Part shown: in pieces, positions 47,325 through 55,989 of the stretch
Numbering within the stretch: the first letter of the stretch is position 1
How the letters are laid out: every line of letters starts with the position of its first letter
NCBI RefSeq assembly: GCF_046054165.1
Contig: NZ_JBFNXK010000015.1
Location: 42,161 to 106,160, forward strand
Source of the DNA: Celerinatantimonas sp046054165
Lineage (GTDB): Bacteria; Pseudomonadota; Gammaproteobacteria; Enterobacterales; Celerinatantimonadaceae
Direction: 5' to 3'
DNA: 64,000 bases
Notes under the pieces: generated by a model
Database searches by the model: none
What the model was told of the DNA's origin: nothing
What the model saw: only the letters and a program-made list of their open reading frames with translations
Position numbers and translations under genes: made by a program

Positions 47325-49331
47325 TTGGTAAATTCTATTCACCCAGCAGAAATCTCGTGGAACGAGCAAGGTCTGCCAGTCGCTAATCAATTTGATGACG
47401 TTTATTTTTCCAATGATGATGGCCTGGCTGAAACGCGTTACGTATTTCTTAATAAAAATGGTCTTCCTCAGCGTTGGGCGTCTGAGTCATTCACTGACTT
47501 CGTCATCGCTGAATCCGGCTTTGGCAGTGGTCTCAACTTTCTGGCTACTTGGCAAATGTTCAACCACATGCCACAAGATCAACGTCCGCAACATCTCCAT
47601 TTTATCAGCTTTGAAAAATACCCTTTACATAAACAGGACCTGATCAGAACACTTGATCACTGGCCTGAACTTCACACATACGCCAAACAACTTCACCAAA
47701 AATATCCTGACATAATAACACAAGGATGTCAGCGAATAATTTTCGAAGAAGGTGAGCTAACTCTCGATTTATGGTTTGGAGACATCCATGAATCACTACA
47801 AAATATGGCTCAAACGGAAACCGGATTAGTAGATTGCTGGTTTTTAGACGGATTTGCCCCCAGTAAAAACCCGGAGATGTGGACTCAAGAACTCTTCGAT
47901 CTCATGGCGAAGTTCAGTAAAAACAATGCAACATTAGCGACCTTTACCGCGGCAGGTTTTGTCAGACGAGGCTTAATTCAGGCTGGTTTTAATATTCAAA
48001 AAGCCCCAGGCTTTGGTCACAAACGAGAAATGTTACAAGGCCGAATTGAAATACCGTCCATCCAATCCACTGCAGCCCCTTGGTTTTACCGGCCCACCCC
48101 AAAATCTGATTCAGATGTTGTAATCATCGGCGCCGGATTAGCCGGAGCCAGTCTTAGCTATGCACTGAGCCTAAGAAAAATCAAACATACCATTTACGAA
48201 CAAGCGGAACAATCAGCAAGCGCAGCATCGGGCAATCGCCAGGGCGCTATCTATCCGTTATTACAATCAACTCAATCACCTATCAACGACTTTTTTTGCA
48301 ATGCTTTTAACTTTAATCGACGAACACTGGCCCATCTGCTCGATCAAGGTTACGCCATTCGCCATCAATGGTGTGGGGTATTACAGCTGGGGTATGATGA
48401 AAAATCAGCTCACAAGCTCAATAAACTTGAGCAAGTTCATTGGCCAGAAGCACTACTTCAACACGTAGACAGTCAGCAAGCCAGTGATATTTTAGGACAA
48501 CCGGTTGAACATTCAGGTATTTTTTACCCCAATGCCGGCTGGGCCAATCCGCAAGATTTAGTCAATGCCTTGTTAACCCAATCACTTAACAGTGGCTATG
48601 CCACGGTTCATTATCAAAGCCAATTGCAGGATTGGCTCTCCGAAGATGGACAGGTAAAATTGACGATTAACGGACAACCACATGACTGCCAACAGTTAAT
48701 ACTGGCCAATGGTCATCAAGTGATAGATTTTTCACTCACGAGCGTTTATCCGATCACGCCAGTTCGAGGACAAGTCACCCATATACAAACAACCGCACAG
48801 ACCGCCGCATTAAAAACGGTGCTCTGCTATGATGGTTACCTCACACCAGCCTGTCAACAAACCCATTGTATCGGCGCTACATACCAACGAAATCAGTTGT
48901 CTAGAGAGCTATCAGCTCAAGATACTCGGCAAAATCTTGAAGCCTTAGCGCATTGCATTCAACAGCCCTGGACCCACGATCTTCAGGTGGATCCATCCAT
49001 TGGGCGAGCCGCTATCCGAGCAACCCTCAGAGATCACCTTCCCATGATGGGACCTCTGGTCCATATTCCATCATTGATACACCAATTTGCTCATATTCCA
49101 CAGCCTGAATTAAAAGCGAACCTCCATCAAGTTCCTTTGGTTAAAGGGGTTTATCTATTAGCTGGATTAGGCGCGAGAGGTGTCTGTAGCGCCCCATTAT
49201 TGGGCGAAATCATGGCGAGTGAAATTGCTGGAACTCCCTACCCGATCTCACAATCAACACTAGATGCCCTGCACCCAGGACGTTTCTGGATCCGACGGCT
49301 ATGCCGCAATCAACCGATCACCCCGTTCTGA
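47325..49331 (+). CDS. mnmC: tRNA 5-methylaminomethyl-2-thiouridine biosynthesis bifunctional protein MnmC
   Basis: A 668-residue two-domain enzyme for the last steps of mnm5s2U34. The N-terminal methyltransferase domain has VAESGFG-type wording (VIAESGFGSGLNFL) and DCWFLDGFAPSKNPEMW. The C-terminal FAD-dependent oxidoreductase domain begins at about residue 265 with VVIIGAGLAGASLSYAL and acts first, removing the carboxymethyl group. No ATG is near the family start. The TTG at 47325, with AGAGG seven bases upstream, is chosen. Confidence 0.94.
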   Translation: MVNSIHPAEISWNEQGLPVANQFDDVYFSNDDGLAETRYVFLNKNGLPQRWASESFTDFVIAESGFGSGLNFLATWQMFNHMPQDQRPQHLHFISFEKYPLHKQDLIRTLDHWPELHTYAKQLHQKYPDIITQGCQRIIFEEGELTLDLWFGDIHESLQNMAQTETGLVDCWFLDGFAPSKNPEMWTQELFDLMAKFSKNNATLATFTAAGFVRRGLIQAGFNIQKAPGFGHKREMLQGRIEIPSIQSTAAPWFYRPTPKSDSDVVIIGAGLAGASLSYALSLRKIKHTIYEQAEQSASAASGNRQGAIYPLLQSTQSPINDFFCNAFNFNRRTLAHLLDQGYAIRHQWCGVLQLGYDEKSAHKLNKLEQVHWPEALLQHVDSQQASDILGQPVEHSGIFYPNAGWANPQDLVNALLTQSLNSGYATVHYQSQLQDWLSEDGQVKLTINGQPHDCQQLILANGHQVIDFSLTSVYPITPVRGQVTHIQTTAQTAALKTVLCYDGYLTPACQQTHCIGATYQRNQLSRELSAQDTRQNLEALAHCIQQPWTHDLQVDPSIGRAAIRATLRDHLPMMGPLVHIPSLIHQFAHIPQPELKANLHQVPLVKGVYLLAGLGARGVCSAPLLGEIMASEIAGTPYPISQSTLDALHPGRFWIRRLCRNQPITPF

Positions 49332-49744
49332 GCGGTCGCCGCGCCGAAACTCGTCCCGGCGACACCAACAATACTGCTTATGAAAACATGTAATCTATCA
49401 ATAAAAACAGGCTATCACGCATCGCGTGGCCTGTTTTTCCCTAACCGTTAACCATTATTCTATGGCAAGGGCCTATATCGCCGTCTATGATTGAGTTTAG
49501 GAAACAACTTTATGACATAATTTACGGTATAACTTAGGCTGTTTATTTTTCATCGTTGAGTTTTGCTCAAACCAGACACACGTTGAACACAGTGTGACTT
49601 ATAGAGCTTAATGAGCAACGCGAACAGAGCACCACAAAGTTTGGAATGCGTTTAAATGATGTCACCTACTTTATCAGCAATTTAGCCAGAGTCTGACGGT
49701 AGGATATATGGCAAAGTACGGTCATAACCAGAAAACGGAGTATC
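49332..49744. promoter_or_regulatory. mnmC/REC-CheC intergenic region
   Basis: About 410 bases. A 7-bp hairpin (GTCGCCG at 49335-49341 with CGGCGAC at 49357-49363) directly follows mnmC, then the terminator at 49403-49438. The remaining 300 bases hold no gene that I can see and presumably contain the promoter of the signalling pair. Confidence 0.5.
49403..49438 (+). terminator. Terminator of mnmC
   Basis: An outer stem AAAAACAGGC with GCCTGTTTTT and an inner stem CACGC with GCGTG (loop ATC), with a three-base bulge between them and a T-run of five at the end. Confidence 0.9.
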
Positions 49745-50833
49745 ATGACTTTACCAATCTTAATATGTGATGATTCGAAATTTGCCCAAAAGCAGATAGT
49801 CCGGGCACTTCCTGAGCATTGGGATGTCTCGATTAGTTTTGCAAATGATGGTATTGAAGGACTTGAAAAAATCCGAGCGCAACAGGGCGAATTGGTTTTT
49901 CTTGACCTTAATATGCCTAATCTGGATGGTTATGGCGTACTAGAAGCCGTCCAAAAAGAAGATCTGCCCGCTTTAATCATTGTTGTATCCGGTGATATTC
50001 AACCCCAAGCCCATGCCAGAGTCACCCAATTAGGGGCATTGGATTTCATCAAAAAACCAACCAATAAAACCATTATTTTTGATATTCTTCGCCGCTATGG
50101 GATCTTAACGGATGAAGAATATACGGCCGTCAAGCCCACAGACACAGAGCAAACTAAAACGGCGAAAACAACAACTGCCGCTCCAGAAACATCGACGAAC
50201 ATTACCCCATCGAGACCGAATGATGATGTCATTGATTACCGCGATCAGTATCAAGAAATTGCCAACGTTGCGATGGGACGAGCCGCAGATCTCCTTGCTC
50301 GAATGTTAGGCGCTTTCGTGGTGCTACCTATTCCTAATGTAAATATTTTGGCTGTCAGTGAACTTAATATGGCCTTAACGGCTGTGGCTGATGATGAATC
50401 GCTTTCTGCCGTATGTCAGGGCTATATCGGTGCCGGTATTTGTGGCGAAGCGCTGCTCCTGTTCCATGACTCAAGTTTTGAAGATTTAGCTCAGCTCATG
50501 CGCTATGAAGGCGATCTAGATGATGCCGGACAACTGGAAGTTTTAATGGATGTCGCCAATATTCTCATCGGCGCTTGCCTGAAAGGAATTGCCGATCAAT
50601 TAGACATGAATTTTTCTCAGGGTCACCCCGTCGTTCTCGGCCAACATACTAATATCACAGAACTGATCGAGAGTAGTACCAAACGTTGGCGTAAAAAAAC
50701 TTTGGCGATTGAAATTAATTACACCATTGAAAAACGAAATATTCAGTGTGACTTGCTACTGCTATTTACGGAAGATTCGCTACCCACCATGAACAATAAA
50801 CTGATCTACCTCATGGAGGAAAGCGAGCTATGA
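49745..50833 (+). CDS. Response regulator fused to a CheC-like domain
   Basis: A 362-residue cytoplasmic protein. Residues 1-120 are a receiver domain with acidic pair D9/D10, phospho-acceptor D54 (VFLDLNMPN) and the lysine of KKP (about 103-105). A Thr/Pro-rich linker (about 130-160) leads to a CheC/CheX-type domain. Its first phosphatase motif is intact (E171-x-x-N174 in QEIANVAMGRAADLLARML); the second reads D269-x-x-N272 in place of E-x-x-N. It may dephosphorylate CheY-like proteins or its own receiver domain. It is coupled by an ATGA overlap to a diguanylate cyclase gene. Confidence 0.85.
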   Translation: MTLPILICDDSKFAQKQIVRALPEHWDVSISFANDGIEGLEKIRAQQGELVFLDLNMPNLDGYGVLEAVQKEDLPALIIVVSGDIQPQAHARVTQLGALDFIKKPTNKTIIFDILRRYGILTDEEYTAVKPTDTEQTKTAKTTTAAPETSTNITPSRPNDDVIDYRDQYQEIANVAMGRAADLLARMLGAFVVLPIPNVNILAVSELNMALTAVADDESLSAVCQGYIGAGICGEALLLFHDSSFEDLAQLMRYEGDLDDAGQLEVLMDVANILIGACLKGIADQLDMNFSQGHPVVLGQHTNITELIESSTKRWRKKTLAIEINYTIEKRNIQCDLLLLFTEDSLPTMNNKLIYLMEESEL

Positions 50834-51810
50834 GCCAAATTCAAGTCGATTTAAACGATTTTCACTGGATGTTAGAAATGATCCAGAATATTGATGTCGG
50901 ATTGGTCGTTTTAGATAAACAATACCGCATTCAAACCTGGAATACCTTCATGGAAGCTCATAGTAATTTACGACCAGATCAAACTCAGGGCAAAAACATC
51001 TTTGAATTATTTCCAATGCTGCCGGAAACCTGGCTAAGAAACAAAGTTGATTCAGTATTCATGTTGAATAACCGGTCATTTACTACCTGGGAACAACGTC
51101 CTCAGGTTTTCAAATTCCGGAATTACCGCCCAATTACGGGCATGGTTGAATACATGTATCAGAATATGACCATCATTCCCTTAAAATCCCTGACCGGTGA
51201 AGTCACCCATGTCAGTTTGATCATCTATGATGTCACCGATGTTGCAGTAAACAAACTCCAGCTGGAACGAGCCAACAAACAACTTTCTGAAATTAGTCGA
51301 ACCGATGGACTGACGCAACTCAATAACCGTCGTTACTGGGAAGAACGGGCTGAGCAAGAATATAACCGGAATATTCGCACCAAACATCCCTGCTCTATGG
51401 TGATGTTCGACATTGACCACTTTAAACGCATTAATGACAACTATGGACATTTGGCGGGGGATGATGTCATCCGTCAAACGGCCGCCACATTAAAATCGAC
51501 CATGCGTAACACCGATATATCAGGGCGTTATGGGGGCGAAGAATTTGTGGTGATCTTAGTCGATACAGCTCCGGAGAACGCATTTGTATTTTGTGAACGG
51601 CTTCGTAAAAACATTGAGTCACTCAATATCAAATGGGAGAGCGAAACCATAAAATACACGATTAGTCTGGGTGTTTGCGAGTTATATGATTGCTTCCCAA
51701 ATTATCAATCATGGTTAGAACAAGCCGATCAAGCACTTTATCAAAGTAAAGAAACCGGACGCAACAAAACAACCATTATGCAGTATGACAATATCAAAAT
51801 CGTTGATTAA
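50830..51810 (+). CDS. PAS-GGDEF diguanylate cyclase
   Basis: A 326-residue protein with an N-terminal PAS sensor domain (about 12-135) and a GGDEF domain (about 158-320) making cyclic di-GMP. The active-site motif is GGEEF (235-239), so it should be active. The allosteric inhibitory site RxxD is present five residues upstream (RNTD, 226-229). There is no membrane segment, so it senses a cytoplasmic cue or is driven by its partner. It starts in an ATGA overlap with the REC-CheC gene. Confidence 0.92.
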   Translation: MSQIQVDLNDFHWMLEMIQNIDVGLVVLDKQYRIQTWNTFMEAHSNLRPDQTQGKNIFELFPMLPETWLRNKVDSVFMLNNRSFTTWEQRPQVFKFRNYRPITGMVEYMYQNMTIIPLKSLTGEVTHVSLIIYDVTDVAVNKLQLERANKQLSEISRTDGLTQLNNRRYWEERAEQEYNRNIRTKHPCSMVMFDIDHFKRINDNYGHLAGDDVIRQTAATLKSTMRNTDISGRYGGEEFVVILVDTAPENAFVFCERLRKNIESLNIKWESETIKYTISLGVCELYDCFPNYQSWLEQADQALYQSKETGRNKTTIMQYDNIKIVD

Positions 51811-51821
51811 CAATTGGTTAC

Positions 51822-51857
51822 AAAAATAGCCGTATAAATTTATACGGCTATTTTTTT
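51822..51857. terminator. Bidirectional terminator between the GGDEF gene and the allantoate amidohydrolase gene
   Basis: A perfect 15-bp stem (AAAAATAGCCGTATA with TATACGGCTATTTTT), an AATT loop and T/A runs on both sides. Confidence 0.93.
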
Positions 51858-51908
51858 AATCATGTACAACAGACAAGGAACCGTTGTTATCGTTATCCTT
51901 CAGATAAC

Positions 51909-53156
51909 CTAAACGTACTGTGAGCGAAGTTGTATAATCGTTTCAACAAGAACCTCAAACGCCACACCTAAATCACTACTTTGAACCGCTTCATCCGGAT
52001 GATGACTAATGCCTCTATCACAACGCACAAATAGCATCCCAACCGGACACAGATCAGCAATGGCCATCGCATCATGACCGGCACCACTGGGCAAACTCAC
52101 AACCTGCCCCTGTATTTTTTCACTTGCTAAACGAAGAAACTGTTGCAATTGCTCATCACAAGGCGTTGCTGCACTTTCATAGAAACAATCAGTTTTCAAT
52201 TGGATCTGGCGCCGAGTGGCAATTTGGCTGGTCTGATGAATAATGAGATCCAAACTGTGATCCCGAACTTCATCATCACTCGCCCGAATATCCACGCTAA
52301 ACAAAACATCCCCAGGAATGACATTAATCGCTCCGGGATGGCACTCAATCTGACCAACTGTCGCCACAACATTTTGCTCAGTGGCAATCCGCTCAATGGC
52401 AAGGATCATTTCACTGGCCGCCACTAATGCATCCTGTCGCAACGACATCGGCACGGTACCCGCATGCCCGGCCATGCCCTGCAACGAAAAGTGTAGTCGC
52501 TTGGCCCCATTAATCGCCGTCACCACACCAACGGCTAATTCATTCGCTTCCAGTATCGGCCCTTGCTCAATATGAACTTCGAGGTAACCAATAAAATCAT
52601 CTCGATTTCGTTGAGCACGCTCAATGTGTTCCGGATCTAAACCAAACTGCCGCAATGCCTGTTCAATTGAGATACCATCAGCATCGGTAGTTGCAAGCCA
52701 TTTTGAGGGCCACCCTTGGGCCAGCCCTCGGCTTCCCAATAGCGTACTTCCAAATCGAGTACCTTCCTCATCGGCAAATCCGACGACTTCAATCGCAAAT
52801 GGGAATCGAAGCCCCTGCTCATGAAAATAGCCCACTAATTCAATCGCGGTTACCACACCCAAGATCCCATCATAACGGCCCGCATTACGGACCGTATCTA
52901 AATGAGATCCCAGCAATAATGCAGGGGCATTTTCATGAAGGCCTTCATAACGACCACAGATATTTCCCACAGCATCCTGCCACACGACCATTCCAGCCGC
53001 CTGCATCCATTCACCCGCTTGCCGATTGGCAAGCTTATGCTCCTTTGACAGGTAGACTCGAGTCACCGCCGGCTGATCTTGTGAAATAGCCGCCAGCTCC
53101 TGACAACGTTGATACAATCGCTGGCCTACAGCTTCACGCGTCCAGCTATTTTTCAT
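51909..53156 (-). CDS. Allantoate amidohydrolase / M20-type carbamoylase (HpxK/AllC-like)
   Basis: A 415-residue dinuclear-metal hydrolase of the hydantoinase/carbamoylase M20 family. The metal ligands are visible in GSHLDTV, RYDGILGV, DEEGTRFG, LEVHIEQGP and the C-terminal SHHPDE. In context the likely reaction is allantoate to ureidoglycine plus ammonia and CO2. N-carbamoyl amino-acid hydrolysis is the alternative for this family. The ATG at 53156 lies within the end of the aminotransferase gene (11-base overlap) and is the last gene of the minus-strand cluster. Confidence 0.85.
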   Translation of the reverse strand: MKNSWTREAVGQRLYQRCQELAAISQDQPAVTRVYLSKEHKLANRQAGEWMQAAGMVVWQDAVGNICGRYEGLHENAPALLLGSHLDTVRNAGRYDGILGVVTAIELVGYFHEQGLRFPFAIEVVGFADEEGTRFGSTLLGSRGLAQGWPSKWLATTDADGISIEQALRQFGLDPEHIERAQRNRDDFIGYLEVHIEQGPILEANELAVGVVTAINGAKRLHFSLQGMAGHAGTVPMSLRQDALVAASEMILAIERIATEQNVVATVGQIECHPGAINVIPGDVLFSVDIRASDDEVRDHSLDLIIHQTSQIATRRQIQLKTDCFYESAATPCDEQLQQFLRLASEKIQGQVVSLPSGAGHDAMAIADLCPVGMLFVRCDRGISHHPDEAVQSSDLGVAFEVLVETIIQLRSQYV

Positions 53157-54378
53157 AGCTATCCCAGGCAGCCTGCAATGCAGCGCCCTGAACCGTTGCA
53201 AACCCTAATCGATTTAGCACAGCTTCCAACGCGGTCAAGGTTGTTAACACGGTATCTTTACGGGCATTGTACCCCATAACCCCAACCCGCCAGATTTTAC
53301 CTTGCAAGGGGCCAAAAGAGGTTCCAATCTCAATACCGAAGTCATTCAGTAATAATTTGCGAACCTGTTCGCCTTCAACACCCTGCGGGATCACAACCCC
53401 AGTCACATTACTCATCTTATGTTCAAGATCACCGAACAGTTCCAGTCCCATCGCCTGCAATCCGTTCACCATCGCCTGACCATGTAGCTGATGTCGAGCA
53501 ATACACGCTTCAACGCCTTCCTGAACAATGATCCGAGCACATTCTCGGGCCCCAAATAACATGCTGGTTGCTTCAGTATGATGATTCAGCCGTTCGGGCC
53601 CCCAGTAATCCATAATCATACCCAAGTCAAAATAGTTTGAATAAATCAGCTCTTCTTCACCATCTTGATGCTGAGCATTTTTAATCCCCAGTTCTACATG
53701 TCGACGTTGCCGGATATGGTCTGCAAATGCAGGACTGATGGTCACTGGAGAACTACCAGATGGGCCACCCAGGCATTTTTGTAACCCGGCAGTCACTGCA
53801 TCTAGATGCCACTGATCCGCTAACATGGGATTTCCCCCGAATGAAGCGGTTGCATCGGTATAAAACAACACACCATAACGCTGACAAATTTCGCCCAACT
53901 CGGCTAAGGGCTGTAACATCGTGGTTGATGTGTCACCTTGTACCGTGAGTAGTGCCCGAGGCCGAATCCGTTTAATCGCATCTTCGACAACGTTTGGATC
54001 GAATACTTCACCCCAAGGCACTTCAATGGTATGCACTTTCGCCCGGCAGCGTTGGGCAATTTCACATAACAGATGCCCAAATCGGCCAAAAACAGGAACT
54101 AATACGTCATCGCCCGGGCGGATCATAGACACTAACGCCGCTTCGATTCCAGCTCGTGAGGTTCCATCCACTAGCATGGTCCACTGGTTTTCGGTAACAA
54201 ATAACTGGCGATATAACGCCATTGTCTGGTTCATATACTCAGTCATCACCGGATCATACTGACCCACGAGCTGACTTGACATAGCCCGTAATACGCGCGG
54301 ATCAGCATTAATTGGCCCCGGCCCCATCAATAGTCGAGTCGGAGGATTAATCTGATCATAATCATTGATATCAAACAT
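53146..54378 (-). CDS. (S)-ureidoglycine aminotransferase, PucG/HpxJ-like
   Basis: A 410-residue class V PLP-dependent aminotransferase of the alanine-glyoxylate type. The start resembles PucG (PPTRLLMGPGPINADPRVL), the PLP-binding aspartate is in FYTDATASFGG and the lysine in AGLQKCLGGPSG. The family moves the amino group of ureidoglycine to a 2-oxo acid, giving oxalurate. Direct linkage to an allantoate amidohydrolase gene supports this over serine-glyoxylate or alanine-glyoxylate aminotransferase. A good SD (AAGGAA) precedes it. Confidence 0.86.
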   Translation of the reverse strand: MFDINDYDQINPPTRLLMGPGPINADPRVLRAMSSQLVGQYDPVMTEYMNQTMALYRQLFVTENQWTMLVDGTSRAGIEAALVSMIRPGDDVLVPVFGRFGHLLCEIAQRCRAKVHTIEVPWGEVFDPNVVEDAIKRIRPRALLTVQGDTSTTMLQPLAELGEICQRYGVLFYTDATASFGGNPMLADQWHLDAVTAGLQKCLGGPSGSSPVTISPAFADHIRQRRHVELGIKNAQHQDGEEELIYSNYFDLGMIMDYWGPERLNHHTEATSMLFGARECARIIVQEGVEACIARHQLHGQAMVNGLQAMGLELFGDLEHKMSNVTGVVIPQGVEGEQVRKLLLNDFGIEIGTSFGPLQGKIWRVGVMGYNARKDTVLTTLTALEAVLNRLGFATVQGAALQAAWDSYEK

Positions 54379-54393
54379 AATAATTCCTTACAT

Positions 54394-55989
54394 CTAAATG
54401 AAATCGGAGAACACGCAAGCCTTACCATCACTACGTGGATCGCTGGCTGCGGCTAAAATTTTCTGTTGTTTCAAGACGATGGCACCGGCATGTCCCATTA
54501 ATTCATTACAGGCGGGAACGTGCCTGATCACATGTCCGAGAGACTGTAACTGCTGACAAGTGGTATCAGCGATATCCTGTTCTAATTTCAGGTCATGGGC
54601 ACTTTCGCCCCAGGTCCGCCCCAGGAGCCAACGCGGAGCTGCAATCGCTTTATCCAAAGGTTGCTGTTGATAGAGATAGCGCCATAAAATAGCCGCCTGA
54701 GTTTGAGGCTGACCTTCGCCACCCATCGTCCCGTAAACCATGTTGCGCCCGTCATTAAGGCTGGCAAATGCCGGATTCAGCGTGTGAAAAGGCTGACAGT
54801 TAGGACGCAGCTGATTTTTAGCGCCGGGTTCAAGTGAAAAGCTAACGCCCCGGTTGTTCCAAATCACGCCCAATTCAGGGAGTACAACCCCAGAGCCAAA
54901 TTCCCAATACAGGCTTTGGATATAACTCACCATCCGCCCTTCAGAATCACAACATCCCATCCAGACCGTATCACCTTTGTGAGCCAACTGAGGCCAAGCG
55001 AGTGCCTGCCGGGGATCAATACGAGAGGACAACTGATGGATCATTGATGCCGACAGATAGGGATCAATCGCCTCATCATTGTAACGTGGATCGCAAACCA
55101 ATCGATCCCGGATCATAAAGGCTTGCTTCGTGGCTTCAATAATACAGTGGAGCTGCTCGGCTTCGCTCATCTTAGCGATTGACCGACCTTGGAACTGCTC
55201 ATCCATAATCGCCGCGATTAATAATGAGGCAATCCCCTGTGTCGGCAGCGGTAAATTATAAAAAGTCCCTTGAGAGGTCTGTACTGACAGTGGTTCGACC
55301 CACTCCGCATGGTAACCGGCCAGATCATCGGTATTGAGCAAAGCATCCGCTCGCTTAAATCCATCAGCGATTACTTGCGCGGTTTGACCCCGATAAAAAT
55401 CATCGAGCCCTACTTTCGCCAAATGTAAAAACAGATCCGATAACGCCGGATTATAAAGACGCTGCCCGGTTTTCAATGTTGTACCATCCGGCAGAAAATA
55501 CTCGGCGAATCCCGGTTGTTCATGTAATGCCGATGCAGTCAATTCACTGGCATTTTGCAAACTTTGCGTTACCGTAATCCCATCTTTGGCTAACTGAGCC
55601 GCTGGTGTTAACAACGTTTGTAAATCGATAGGCGCTTGCCAATTAGAACTGTATTGCAGCGCCTTTTGCCAACCCTCGACCACACCAGCACTATCGACAC
55701 ACGCCAATGGTCCTCGAGAAGGAATCGCTGAAAATCCTTGATGCTGAAACCATTCTAACGTCGCCTGCCCCGCACTTCGTCCGGAGGCATTGATCGCCAC
55801 TGGTTTTTTCCCGGGTTCATGGATCAACCAAAAGCCATCGCCCCCAAGTCCGGACATATGCGGATACAAGACACTGATCGAGGCCGCGGCCGCAACCATT
55901 GCCTCAATAGCTGTTCCACCTTGCTTTAAAACCGACAAGCCAATTTCACTGGCCGTTGCATGCGGTGCAGTAAAAGCGCAATCAGTCAT
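54394..55989 (-). CDS. Oxamate amidohydrolase-like Ntn hydrolase (HpxW-like, gamma-glutamyltransferase family)
   Basis: A 531-residue member of the gamma-glutamyltransferase fold, made as a proenzyme that cuts itself before a threonine. The expected nucleophile is Thr341 in HKGDTVWMGCCDSEG, followed by the typical GSGVVLPELGVIWNNRG segment. No signal peptide is present, so it is cytoplasmic, unlike classical gamma-glutamyltransferases. In Klebsiella HpxW hydrolyses oxamate to oxalate and ammonia; context supports the same here. The ATG at 55989 overlaps the amidase stop by eight bases. Confidence 0.84.
   Translation of the reverse strand: MTDCAFTAPHATASEIGLSVLKQGGTAIEAMVAAAASISVLYPHMSGLGGDGFWLIHEPGKKPVAINASGRSAGQATLEWFQHQGFSAIPSRGPLACVDSAGVVEGWQKALQYSSNWQAPIDLQTLLTPAAQLAKDGITVTQSLQNASELTASALHEQPGFAEYFLPDGTTLKTGQRLYNPALSDLFLHLAKVGLDDFYRGQTAQVIADGFKRADALLNTDDLAGYHAEWVEPLSVQTSQGTFYNLPLPTQGIASLLIAAIMDEQFQGRSIAKMSEAEQLHCIIEATKQAFMIRDRLVCDPRYNDEAIDPYLSASMIHQLSSRIDPRQALAWPQLAHKGDTVWMGCCDSEGRMVSYIQSLYWEFGSGVVLPELGVIWNNRGVSFSLEPGAKNQLRPNCQPFHTLNPAFASLNDGRNMVYGTMGGEGQPQTQAAILWRYLYQQQPLDKAIAAPRWLLGRTWGESAHDLKLEQDIADTTCQQLQSLGHVIRHVPACNELMGHAGAIVLKQQKILAAASDPRSDGKACVFSDFI

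Noticed and set aside
49335..49363. GC-rich hairpin directly after mnmC as a terminator
   Set aside because: The seven-base stem has a 15-base loop and no T-run; the better terminator lies at 49403-49438.
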